DNA of 9,680 bases from Rhodospirillaceae bacterium CCH5-H10 (GTDB lineage Bacteria > Pseudomonadota > Alphaproteobacteria > Reyranellales > Reyranellaceae). Location: assembly GCA_001557035.1 (NCBI GenBank), contig LSKJ01000263.1, forward strand, positions 1-9,680, given 5' to 3'. The number at the start of each line of letters is the position of its first letter. The stretch's first letter is position 1. This document shows positions 1 to 7,255 of this stretch, one piece after another. The translations under genes and the position numbers were made by a program. The notes beneath the pieces were generated by a model. That model saw only the letters and a program-made list of their open reading frames with translations. It was not told the DNA's origin and ran no database searches.

Positions 1-1402
1 CCCGCGTCTCTTCGTCGGCAGTCTCCCACCTGCGGCCAAGGAAGGCCGCCAGCAGGCCGAGCGAGATCAGCAGCAGCAGGACCAACCCATAAGTCAGCAG
101 CAGCGGCCTGAACTCCTCGCCCGACACCAAGAGGGCGGACTCGAGACGCCCGTCCACCACCTTCAGCATGAGATCGATGCCGAGATTGTCCGACCAGATC
201 GAATTGGACACGCCCGCCGTAACGAGGCTCGACTTGGCGTTGGCCAGCGCCATCACCTCGAAAAAATGCGACGGCCCGACGAAGGCCGATACCAGCACGA
301 CGAAGAGGACGATCCCGGTCACGGCGAAGAGCACGCCGAACCGGGCGATCGCCCTGACGCCCATGCCGGACGCCGGCCCGAACAGGGCCATTGAGAAGGC
401 GAACACCAGGAAGCCCGCGGTCAGGTTCTCCTGGCTGAGGAAGCCGCCGACGCCCCAGGCGGCACCCGCCAGCACTGGCGCCAGCCAGCCGCGCCGAGCC
501 GCGCCGGCGCCGAGCAGCATCCAGGCCAGCCACAGCGACAGGACGGGAATCATCAGCCAGCGCGTAAGGACTGCCCAGCCCGCGAGATCGATGCGTTCGG
601 CGGGGCTGGGCCACAGCGTCCAGCCGATCAGGCCGGCGACCGCCCAGCCGAAGCCCAGGAATTGCTGCACGACCACGAAGAAGACGACGACGCAAACGAC
701 GTTCAGCAGGACGTTGGCGGCGAAGAAGCCGTGATTGCTGAAATGAACCAGGTCTATCAGGCCGCTCAGCAGCACCTGATTGCCCGGCCCGTACTGGGTC
801 TGCGCCTCGAGATAAGGCACCGCGCCAAGGTTGATCTGCTGCAGCGAACTCAGATGGACATGGGAGTGGATGTCGTAGAAGGGCGCCAACGCCGTCTCGT
901 TGATGGCACCGACGCCGCGCAAGGCCGGCAGGCCAAGCCAGCCATAGGCGATGACCGCGATGGCGAGGGCGCCGAGGAATTGCAGCGGCCATCTGCTTCG
1001 CCCATCGTCCACGTCCGGGCGGACCACAGCGGGTACTCCCCTGACGCCGGCCACCCAGAGCCAATGGAAGGCGATGAACGCGCCGATGCCGAGATAGCCG
1101 AACACGAGGGCGCGCTTGTCCATGCGGCCCCAGTCGATCACCTCGTCGCCCGGCGCGATGGCGCCGGACGGTGCGAGCGCGAGATAGCAGAAGCCGCCGA
1201 TCGCGCCGACGACGCCCACGGCGTAGAGCAAGGGACCGGTCCCTGCCCCGCGCTGCCGTGCGCTCAGGTGAACGAGTCCGAGCGCCACGAGGCCCGTCGC
1301 AAATCCCGTCAGCAGAAACAAGCCACGCGAATCGAGGATAGCGACCTCGACAATCATCACGACCGCCGCGGCGAGACAGATCAGGCCTTCGCGCGCGTTC
1401 AC
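1..1402 (-). CDS. Polytopic membrane protein, possibly GT-C-like glycosyltransferase (3' end outside window)
   Basis: An uninterrupted frame of 467 codons runs from a GTG at 1402 off the left edge, so the C-terminus is missing. I translated it by hand and saw no stop. The product is very hydrophobic, with roughly 10-12 likely membrane segments, the first near residues 7-27 and the last near the window edge. The longest polar stretch, around residues 170-210, holds a DIHSHVH segment followed by PYLEAQTQYGPG. An aromatic/acidic PY...YGPG loop of this kind occurs in GT-C-fold membrane glycosyltransferases and related uncharacterised proteins. The GTG overlaps the upstream gene's stop by 4 nt (GTGA), which fixes the start and implies translational coupling. 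Its partners are a GT2-GtrA protein and a methyltransferase, so I infer a role in envelope glycan or lipid-linked sugar metabolism. The family is not firmly identified and it could be another kind of membrane protein. Confidence 0.75.
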   Translation of the reverse strand, partial: MNAREGLICLAAAVVMIVEVAILDSRGLFLLTGFATGLVALGLVHLSARQRGAGTGPLLYAVGVVGAIGGFCYLALAPSGAIAPGDEVIDWGRMDKRALVFGYLGIGAFIAFHWLWVAGVRGVPAVVRPDVDDGRSRWPLQFLGALAIAVIAYGWLGLPALRGVGAINETALAPFYDIHSHVHLSSLQQINLGAVPYLEAQTQYGPGNQVLLSGLIDLVHFSNHGFFAANVLLNVVCVVVFFVVVQQFLGFGWAVAGLIGWTLWPSPAERIDLAGWAVLTRWLMIPVLSLWLAWMLLGAGAARRGWLAPVLAGAAWGVGGFLSQENLTAGFLVFAFSMALFGPASGMGVRAIARFGVLFAVTGIVLFVVLVSAFVGPSHFFEVMALANAKSSLVTAGVSNSIWSDNLGIDLMLKVVDGRLESALLVSGEEFRPLLLTYGLVLLLLISLGLLAAFLGRRWETADEETR

Positions 1403-2457
1403 GCCGCCGCCTTCCGGAAGACCGAGGACCTGCCCCAGATCAGCCGGTTCGAGACCACGAAGCGCCAGATGACATCGATGAAGATGCCCGTGCAGGCCGC
1501 GATGAACGTATGTCCCTTGAAATGGACGTAGGTGAGCTGTGCGGTGCTGACATTGGCCACGATGCCGAACGAGGCGATGACGCTGTAGAGCAACAGCCCC
1601 TTGTAATAGTTACCGCTTCTGAGGCGCGTGGTCGGATAGGTCAGGATGTTGTTGATGGTGAAGTTGAAGATCATCGCGGCGATCGTGGCCAGCGCCTGCG
1701 ACACCCAGAAGACGGCGCCCCCCGCGAGGCAGGCGTAGAGCATGGAGAAATGGACGCTCGAGCCGATCACGCCGACGCCGACGAAGCTCACCAGCCGCGG
1801 CGGTACCAGACTTGCCGACAGTTTGGAGATCACGTCACAGAGCAGTGCCCACAGGATATGGGTTTGCCGCAAGGGCCGCCCGCCGATCGGCGCGCGGACG
1901 TTCGACGGCAATTCCCGCAGGCTGGCCTTGCGGTTGAGATGCACGAGATCGAAGAAGACACGGAACGCATCGCCCTGCATGCGCGGGATCGAGCGCAGGA
2001 AGAACGCCCGCGACGTCGCAAAGAAGCCGGTCAGCGGATCGGCGAGATCGCGTCCGAGATAGAAGTTGATCAGCCTGTTCGCCAGGTTCGGCGGCATCGG
2101 CCGCGCGCCCGACACGATGTCGCTCCCTCGTTCCAGGGCGTCGAGCATCGAAGGGATCAGCGCCGGGTCGTGCCGCAGGTCACCCCCCATCACCACGACG
2201 ATCTCTCCGTGCGCCGCCTGCACACCCCAGTGGACCGCCGAGGCGCTGCCCCGATCCTGGATACGCTGCAGGCAGCGGATGTTTGGTTTCTCCCCAGCGA
2301 GCTTCCGCACGATGTCGCCGGTCCCGTCGGATGAGTTGTCGTCGACGACGATCACCTCCCACGACCGGTCGCCGAGCGCCGCCACGAGCCCCCGGATCAC
2401 GAGGCCGATATTGGCCGCCTCGTTAAAGGTCGGCACGATAACGGATAGTCCGGTCAT
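1399..2457 (-). CDS. Family 2 glycosyltransferase (DPM1-like) fused to C-terminal GtrA membrane domain
   Basis: 352 aa. Residues 1-205 form a GT-A domain of the polyprenyl-phosphate mannose synthase (DPM1) type: SVIVPTFNE at 5-13, VVDDNSSDGT at 37-46 and DPLTGFF at 140-146. Residues about 221-345 contain four hydrophobic segments typical of GtrA, a domain linked to flipping or handling of polyprenyl-linked sugars. Known family members transfer a sugar from a nucleotide donor to a polyprenyl phosphate at the inner membrane. Two conserved sites look altered: the usual DAD metal motif reads GGD at 91-93, and the GESKL-type loop is replaced by IGGRPLRQ at 191-198, so catalysis or donor choice may differ. 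I chose the ATG at 2457 because it begins directly at the GT-A fold and has AAGG just upstream. The longer TTG-initiated frame from 2490 would overlap the methyltransferase. The stop overlaps the next gene's GTG start. Confidence 0.9.
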   Translation of the reverse strand: MTGLSVIVPTFNEAANIGLVIRGLVAALGDRSWEVIVVDDNSSDGTGDIVRKLAGEKPNIRCLQRIQDRGSASAVHWGVQAAHGEIVVVMGGDLRHDPALIPSMLDALERGSDIVSGARPMPPNLANRLINFYLGRDLADPLTGFFATSRAFFLRSIPRMQGDAFRVFFDLVHLNRKASLRELPSNVRAPIGGRPLRQTHILWALLCDVISKLSASLVPPRLVSFVGVGVIGSSVHFSMLYACLAGGAVFWVSQALATIAAMIFNFTINNILTYPTTRLRSGNYYKGLLLYSVIASFGIVANVSTAQLTYVHFKGHTFIAACTGIFIDVIWRFVVSNRLIWGRSSVFRKAAA

Positions 2458-2467
2458 CGGCCCTTCG

Positions 2468-3184
2468 TCACGGCCGCGCCGTGGCCACAAGCAGATTCCC
2501 GACGCCGAGATATCTCACCCCCGTCTCGATCGTATGTATTGCATTGGCGACGCCGAGGCCGAACACGGCGGTGAAGGGCGCCAGGCCCACCGCCGTGCAG
2601 ACCGTCACGTCGCGATAGCCGGCAGCGGAGAGATGCTCGGCAAGCAGGCCGCGCTTGTACTTGTTTATGTGCTGCTCGATGTAGCTCACCGGCGACAAGG
2701 CGTTGACGCCGAGTTCGATGATCGGCCAGAGCGACCGGTAGTTCGGCGTCGTCACGACCAGGACACCATCCTGGGTCAGCAACGACCGCGCCGTGGCCAG
2801 CAGGCGAATGGCCTCGACGGGCGCGAGATGCTCGATCAATTCGATCACCGTGACCGCATCGAACCGCTCGCCGGCCTCCGCGAGACCCGCCAGCGAGCGG
2901 GTCGAGAAGCGATGGGCCGCATTTCCGTAGGTCCGGGTCGCATAGTCGACCTGGGACGCGCTGAGATCGACGCCGAGCGCCTCGACGCCGGGCAGGTAGT
3001 TGCCGACGAACGTGCCGGGACCGCAGCCGATATCGAGCAGCCTTCGGGGCGTGCCGAGGCGGGAAACGACCGTCCGGAACTTGAGGTCGTGCCAACAGAA
3101 GCGAACGCCAATCCTGCGCTGGTAGATCCTGTCGTAGAAGCCGGCCGGAATCCGGTTCTCGTAATCGTAGACGGCATCTTGCAT
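2468..3184 (-). CDS. Class I SAM-dependent methyltransferase
   Basis: 238 aa. The SAM-binding motif I is clear, LLDIGCGPGTF near residues 49-59, followed by an acidic strand end (ALGVDLSASQ, about 70-79) and a motif with the VIELIEHL pattern (about 113-120) seen in UbiG-like and other Methyltransf_11/23 proteins. A strand reading GVLVVTTPN follows at about 140-148. The C-terminal third is hydrophobic and could contact a lipid or membrane surface, which fits its place as first gene of an operon with a GT2-GtrA protein 10 nt downstream and a membrane protein after that. The substrate cannot be read from the sequence; a lipid-linked sugar or a glycan terminus is a guess from context. The ATG at 3184 is the first start after an in-frame stop about 30 nt upstream; its ribosome binding site is weak. 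Confidence 0.9.
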   Translation of the reverse strand: MQDAVYDYENRIPAGFYDRIYQRRIGVRFCWHDLKFRTVVSRLGTPRRLLDIGCGPGTFVGNYLPGVEALGVDLSASQVDYATRTYGNAAHRFSTRSLAGLAEAGERFDAVTVIELIEHLAPVEAIRLLATARSLLTQDGVLVVTTPNYRSLWPIIELGVNALSPVSYIEQHINKYKRGLLAEHLSAAGYRDVTVCTAVGLAPFTAVFGLGVANAIHTIETGVRYLGVGNLLVATARP

Positions 3185-3294
3185 CGTTGTTACCGGCCGT
3201 CCCCGGCCTTCTTTTCACACATGCTGCAACGCCGTCTTTCCGAGCGGTTGAGAGCTGTGTCTTGGACCGCAGCCGTCGAAGCCGCAAGTATCCT
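3185..3294. other. 110-bp intergenic gap, probable leader of the envelope operon
   Basis: This gap separates the amidohydrolase stop from the methyltransferase start, both on the minus strand. Its size and the change in gene function suggest that the envelope operon has its own promoter here, but I find no convincing -35/-10 pair. Two GGCC blocks at about 3195-3208 could form a short four-base-pair stem, too weak to call a terminator. Confidence 0.4.
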
Positions 3295-5013
3295 TCAAGC
3301 CCCCGCTTTTCCCTTCAGAACCGTACCGGCATAGGCGCCCGTCGCCTCGCCGTTCTCGAAGGCCACGGCGCCGTTCACCAGGGTGGCCTTGATGCCTTCG
3401 GCCTTCTGCACGAGGCGCCTTGCCCCACCGGGCAGGTCACGCTCGACGGTCGGCAGGCTCGGCCGGATCCGATCCTCCTCGAACAGGTTGAGGTCGGCCC
3501 TGAATCCCTCACTGACCAGGCCGCGGTCGGTCATGTCCCAGGCGACGGCATTGTCGCGGGTGATCTTCGTGACCGCTTCTTCCAGGGTAAAGGCACGGCG
3601 CTTCCGTACCCAGTAGCTCAGCAAGTGGGTCTGCAGCGACGAGCCCATCTCCTGCGCGACATGCGCGCCGGAGTCCGAGAAGGTGGCCAGCGTGCGATCA
3701 TGCTTCAGGATGCCCAGCACGTCGTCCGGCGTCTCGTTGACCAGCGGCTGGACGTAGACCTGGTTCTCGTTGGCAAGCGACAGGTCGATCATGACTTCGA
3801 CCGGATGCTTACCCCTCGCCTTCGCGAGTTGCTCGACCGTGGGGTCGTCCCAGTCGACGCCGTTCAGGGCATACAGGTTGGAATAGTCCGGCTTGCGGGG
3901 ATCGGTCGTCGCGGCCCCGCCGCCCTGGAAGACGTTGTCGCGCGGCTTCATCCGCTCCTCGGCCGCAACCAGCTCACGCCTCACCTCCGGATCGGCCAGC
4001 CGCCGCTTCTGCTCGGCCAGCGGCAAGTCGCGCACCTTGCGCCACGCCGGCAGCACGTCGAACGGCAGGTAGGACTTCAGCGAGAAGATCGCGTTGATCG
4101 AGCGTGTCGTGCCCTGGCCGAACATGCGGCCGCCGGCCGCCACAGTCTCGTCGATGTAGCGCGTCTGATAGGCCCAGCCCGTCGGATCGTCGCCCTGCTT
4201 GGTGGCCAGCACGCCGAACATGACCGGACGCTTGTAGGCTAGCGCCACCTCACGCAGCCGCGCGAGGAAGGCACGATGCGCCGCGCCGCTCGCAATGTCG
4301 GGGCCGACCTGGAAGATGCCGGCGTCGAGTTCGGCCATCGCCGCCACGATGCGGTCGATCTCCTCCCATTCGGCGATGCGGCTGGCGACCGGTGTGTTGT
4401 CCGGCGTGACATGCGTCGAGGCGCGGGAACTCGAGAAGCCCATGGCCCCGGCCCGCAGGGCTTCCTTCACGAGATCGGCCATGCGGACCATCTCGTCCTC
4501 GGTCGCCTTTTCGGTGAAGGCCCGCTTGCCCATCGCGTACATGCGCAGCGCCGAGTGGCCGATATACATGCCGTAGTTGATCGCCTTGGGCAGGCGCTCG
4601 ACGGTGGCGAGATATTCAGGGAAGGTCTCCCAGGTCCAGTCGATGCCGGCGGCCATCGCCTCGGTCGGGATGTCCTCGACCGCCGACAGGCAACGCGCAT
4701 AGAGGTCGCGATCCTCCGGCTTGCAGGGCGCCAGCGCAAACCCGCAATTGCTCATCACAACGGACGTGACGCCGTGCCAGCACGAGCAGCTGCCCAGCGG
4801 ATCCCAGGCGACCTGGGCGTCCATGTGTGTATGACCGTCTATGAAGCCCGGCGAGACGATCAACCCGTCGGCATCGATCGTGCGAGCGGCCGGCGCGGTG
4901 ATGCGGCCGACCTCGGCGATCACGCCGTCCTTGATGCCGACATCGGCCGAGAAACGCTGCTTGCCCGAGCCGTCGACGACGGTGCCGCCCCGGATGACGA
5001 TGTCATGTGCCAT
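3295..5013 (-). CDS. Amidohydrolase family protein, N-acyl-D-amino-acid deacylase-like
   Basis: 572 aa. The N-terminus (HDIVIRGGTVVDGSG, residues 3-17) and the C-terminal ATLVNGAVAFENGE strand form the small composite beta-domain of amidohydrolases. The TIM barrel starts with PGFIDGHTHMD, giving metal-site His61 and His63. SNCGF at 88-92 supplies Cys90, matching the cysteine ligand of D-aminoacylase, and GHSALR at 152-157 matches that family's GHGALR. Asp447 in FSDSGAH (445-451) is the likely catalytic Asp. The two other D-aminoacylase metal histidines are not visible: the equivalent places read GIFQVGPD (232-239) and MFGVLATKQ (265-273). The length of about 570 aa fits a long, divergent branch of COG3653, so the substrate may not be an N-acyl-D-amino acid. 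Its ATG shares a base with the upstream NTF2-like stop (TGATG), implying coupled translation. A GTG one codon earlier at 5016 is an alternative start. Confidence 0.88.
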   Translation of the reverse strand: MAHDIVIRGGTVVDGSGKQRFSADVGIKDGVIAEVGRITAPAARTIDADGLIVSPGFIDGHTHMDAQVAWDPLGSCSCWHGVTSVVMSNCGFALAPCKPEDRDLYARCLSAVEDIPTEAMAAGIDWTWETFPEYLATVERLPKAINYGMYIGHSALRMYAMGKRAFTEKATEDEMVRMADLVKEALRAGAMGFSSSRASTHVTPDNTPVASRIAEWEEIDRIVAAMAELDAGIFQVGPDIASGAAHRAFLARLREVALAYKRPVMFGVLATKQGDDPTGWAYQTRYIDETVAAGGRMFGQGTTRSINAIFSLKSYLPFDVLPAWRKVRDLPLAEQKRRLADPEVRRELVAAEERMKPRDNVFQGGGAATTDPRKPDYSNLYALNGVDWDDPTVEQLAKARGKHPVEVMIDLSLANENQVYVQPLVNETPDDVLGILKHDRTLATFSDSGAHVAQEMGSSLQTHLLSYWVRKRRAFTLEEAVTKITRDNAVAWDMTDRGLVSEGFRADLNLFEEDRIRPSLPTVERDLPGGARRLVQKAEGIKATLVNGAVAFENGEATGAYAGTVLKGKAGA

Positions 5014-5423
5014 CACAGGCGATCCTTGTTCTCGACGATCTTCCAGTAGGTGTCCTTGGCCGAGATCTTGCCGCCGCGGAACGTGTAGATGTCGCAGCCC
5101 TGGTAGTTCAGGTCCTCGCCGTCGGCGCCCTTACCGATGACGGTCCAGACCGAAATCGCCCGGTTGCCGGCGAAGATGTATTCCTTGTGGTCCCAGCGCA
5201 TGTCGGGGATCACCTTGAAGCGCTCGGCGAGCGTCTTGCGGATCGTTTCCTTGCCCTTGAGCGTGCGGCCGACCGGTTCGGGGCCGCGGGCCAGCCAGAA
5301 AGTGGCATCGTCGGTGAAGTGGGAGACGATGCGATCGACGTCGCGGCTGTTGAAGGCGGCGGAAATGGCCTTCATCAGTTCGGGCGTGGCGACATCGTCG
5401 TTTGCGGCTGTAACGTCCGGCAT
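5013..5423 (-). CDS. NTF2-like / SnoaL-type small protein
   Basis: 136 aa, a usual length for single-domain NTF2-like proteins with a cone-shaped alpha+beta barrel. The order is typical: a helix reading AAFNSRDVDRIVSHF, then DDATFW, a helical segment GKETIRKTLAERF, and paired strands ending in DIYTFRGGKISAKDTYWKIVE. Relatives include steroid isomerase-like enzymes, SnoaL-type cyclases and proteins of unknown function. No specific catalytic residues can be assigned here. The ATG at 5423 was chosen because GGGAGG lies 6 nt upstream; the frame stays open to 5504, but that extension has no comparable ribosome binding site. It is the first gene of the minus-strand pair and overlaps the amidohydrolase start by one base, so it probably acts in the same pathway, for example as an isomerase or as a partner protein. 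Confidence 0.87.
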   Translation of the reverse strand: MPDVTAANDDVATPELMKAISAAFNSRDVDRIVSHFTDDATFWLARGPEPVGRTLKGKETIRKTLAERFKVIPDMRWDHKEYIFAGNRAISVWTVIGKGADGEDLNYQGCDIYTFRGGKISAKDTYWKIVENKDRL

Positions 5424-5429
5424 ACGAAA

Positions 5430-5436
5430 CCTCCCT
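5430..5436 (-). promoter_or_regulatory. Ribosome binding site of the NTF2-like gene
   Basis: Read on the minus strand this is AGGGAGG, ending 6 nt before the ATG at 5423. It decides this start over the upstream extension of the frame to 5504. Confidence 0.75.
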
Positions 5437-5529
5437 CGCTGGCTTTTGCCGACGATTGCAGGCTTCACACAACCCGGCAAGCGGACAACCACAACCGGCC
5501 CCAACCGTGCTAGCTTGGCCGCAACAAAC

Positions 5530-5534
5530 GGGGA
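5530..5534 (+). promoter_or_regulatory. Ribosome binding site of the GMC oxidoreductase gene
   Basis: GGGGA lies 8 nt before the GTG at 5543 and supports that start. The GTG also begins directly at the FAD-binding strand, where GMC proteins usually begin. Confidence 0.6.
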
Positions 5535-5542
5535 AACGCCAA

Positions 5543-7246
5543 GTGTACGACTACATCATCGTCGGCGGCGGGTCGGCAGGCTCGGTCATGGCCAATCGCC
5601 TGTCCGCCCGCAGCGCCAACAAGGTACTGCTGTGCGAGGCCGGCCAGGACACGCCGCCCGGCCAGGAGCCCAAGGAAATCGCCGACAGCTATTCCGGCAC
5701 GGCCTATTTCGATCCGCGTTTCCATTGGACCGAACTGAAGGTCCACACCCAGGTCATCAGCCACAACAATCCGCACGAAGCCCGGCCGCCGCTGCGCAAA
5801 TACGAGCAGGCGCGCGTGCTGGGCGGCGGCTCCTCGATCAACGGCCAGATGGCCAATAGGGGCGCGCCGACCGACTACGCTGAATGGGAAAGCCGCGGCG
5901 CCGCCGGCTGGGGCTGGAACGACGTGCTGCCCTATTTCAAGAAGGTCGAGCGCGACCTCGACTTCGACGGGCCGCTGCACGGCAAGGACGGCCGCATCCC
6001 CGTGCGGCGCATCCCCCGCGAAAAGTGGGCGGGCCACGCCCAGGCGGTCGGCAAGGCTTTCGAGGCCAAGGGCTTCAAGTACCTGCCCGATCAGAACGGC
6101 GAGTTCGTCGACGGCTATTTCCCGGTCACTCATTCCAACGCCGAGGAGCGGCGCGTCTCGGCGGCCATGGGCTATCTCGACACCGAGACCCGCAAGCGCT
6201 CGAACCTCACCATCTCGACCGACACGCAGGTCACCTCGCTGCTGTTCGAGGGGACGCGCTGCGTCGGTGTGATGGCGCGCGTCGACGGCAAGGAGCAGGA
6301 GTTTCGCGGCCGCGAGATCATCCTGTCGAGCGGCGCCATCCATTCCCCGGCGCACCTGATGCGGGCCGGCATCGGCCCGGTGGGCCAGCTCGCCGAACTC
6401 GGCATTCCCGTGGTCTCCGCCCTGCCCGGCGTCGGCCAGCGCCTGATGGACCATCCGTCGATCGCGCTCTCCTCGTTCATCAAGCCCGGCGCGCGCCTGC
6501 GCGAGCACACGCGGCGGCACATCCATGTCGGCCTGCGTTATTCGTCGAATCTGCCCGGCATTCCCAAGGGCGACATGTTCGTGGCCGTGGTAAGCAAGTC
6601 GGCCTGGCATGCACTGGGCGAGCAACTCGCCTCGTTGCTCACCTTCATCAACAAGACCTATTCCGAGACTGGCCAGGTCAAGCTCGCCTCGCGCGACTGG
6701 CGGAGCGAGCCGGTCGTCGAGTTCAACCTCCTGTCCGACAAGCGCGATCTCGACCGGCTGATGAGCGGCTTCAAGCTGATGGCCGCCGTTCAGATGACCG
6801 ACGCGCTGCGGGCGGTGACCGAAGTGCCCTTCCCGGCCTCCTATAGCGATCGCGTCCGCCAGATCGGCGTCGTCAACACCAAGAACAAGTGGCTGACCCG
6901 CCTGATCGCCACGATGCTCGATGGTCCGGCGGCGCTGCGCCGCTACATGATCGAAAACTACGTGGTCGAGGGCTTCACCTTCGACCAGGTTCTGAACGAC
7001 GACGACGCGCTCGAGGCTTTCGTGCGCAAGGCCGCGATCGGCGTCTGGCATGCCTCCTGTACGTGCCGCATGGGCCGCGACGACGATCCGATGGCGGTGG
7101 TCGATACGCAGGGCCGGGTACGCGGCGTGCAGGGTTTGCGTGTGGTCGACGCCTCGATCTTCCCCGTGGTGCCATGCGCCAACACCAATTTCCCGACGCT
7201 GATGTCGGCCGAGAAGATCTCGGACGCCATGCTCGCCGGTCACTGA
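5543..7246 (+). CDS. GMC family FAD-dependent oxidoreductase (choline/alcohol dehydrogenase-like)
   Basis: 567 aa from the GTG, close to the usual family size of about 530-560. The FAD Rossmann motif is at the N-terminus (YIIVGGGSAGS, residues 4-14) with Glu32 at the end of the second strand for ribose binding. GMC signature 1 is RVLGGGSSINGQ (91-102). Signature 2 lies around GAIHSPAHLMRAG, encoded near 6334-6372. The catalytic His is His503 in WHASCTCRMG, and the C-terminal active-site block reads CANTNFPTLM with Asn547. These enzymes oxidise a primary or secondary alcohol to an aldehyde, ketone or acid and pass electrons to a quinone or oxygen; the substrate here is unknown. No export signal is seen, so it is probably cytoplasmic. 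It is the first gene of the plus-strand operon, and its stop codon runs into the next gene's Shine-Dalgarno. An ATG at 5456 in the same frame would add a low-complexity leader lying in the intergenic region and was not chosen. Confidence 0.92.
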   Translation: MYDYIIVGGGSAGSVMANRLSARSANKVLLCEAGQDTPPGQEPKEIADSYSGTAYFDPRFHWTELKVHTQVISHNNPHEARPPLRKYEQARVLGGGSSINGQMANRGAPTDYAEWESRGAAGWGWNDVLPYFKKVERDLDFDGPLHGKDGRIPVRRIPREKWAGHAQAVGKAFEAKGFKYLPDQNGEFVDGYFPVTHSNAEERRVSAAMGYLDTETRKRSNLTISTDTQVTSLLFEGTRCVGVMARVDGKEQEFRGREIILSSGAIHSPAHLMRAGIGPVGQLAELGIPVVSALPGVGQRLMDHPSIALSSFIKPGARLREHTRRHIHVGLRYSSNLPGIPKGDMFVAVVSKSAWHALGEQLASLLTFINKTYSETGQVKLASRDWRSEPVVEFNLLSDKRDLDRLMSGFKLMAAVQMTDALRAVTEVPFPASYSDRVRQIGVVNTKNKWLTRLIATMLDGPAALRRYMIENYVVEGFTFDQVLNDDDALEAFVRKAAIGVWHASCTCRMGRDDDPMAVVDTQGRVRGVQGLRVVDASIFPVVPCANTNFPTLMSAEKISDAMLAGH

Positions 7247-7250
7247 GGAG
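7245..7250 (+). promoter_or_regulatory. Ribosome binding site of the propeller gene, overlapping the upstream stop
   Basis: GAGGAG ends 5 nt before the ATG at 7256 and shares bases with the GMC stop codon, so termination and re-initiation are probably linked. Confidence 0.75.
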
Positions 7251-7255
7251 CCACT

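Larger units (their letters stand above)
5424..5542. promoter_or_regulatory. Divergent intergenic promoter region with CAACC repeats
   Basis: These 119 bp lie between the starts of two oppositely oriented operons and must hold both promoters unless one starts inside a gene. On the plus strand CAACC occurs at 5470, 5486, 5492 and 5502. The copies at 5492 and 5502 are extended to CAACCG and are 10 bp apart, one helical turn, as expected for a regulator contacting one DNA face. A weak minus-strand promoter candidate is TTGCCG with AATCGT 17 bp further on. For the plus strand, TAGCTT at 5511 is the best -10-like match but lacks a good -35. No regulator gene is present in the window. Confidence 0.5.

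Noticed and set aside
3190..3215. Possible terminator with GGCC stem and following T-rich bases on the plus strand.
   Set aside because: The stem is only four base pairs, and no plus-strand gene ends there.
2454..3287. A 277-codon minus-strand frame overlapping the methyltransferase in another frame.
   Set aside because: The translation is Arg-rich and motif-free, while the overlapping 238-aa frame has a full SAM-binding motif.
662..4242. Several long plus-strand open frames (662-1531, 1510-2334, 2066-3334, 3187-4242).
   Set aside because: They overlap one another and run antisense to the minus-strand envelope operon and amidohydrolase, and their translations are Arg/Asp/His-rich without motifs.
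5456..5542. N-terminal extension of the GMC protein from an ATG at 5456.
   Set aside because: The extra 29 residues are Pro/Gln/Ala-rich, would fill most of the divergent promoter region and precede the usual FAD-motif N-terminus; the GTG at 5543 has a ribosome binding site.
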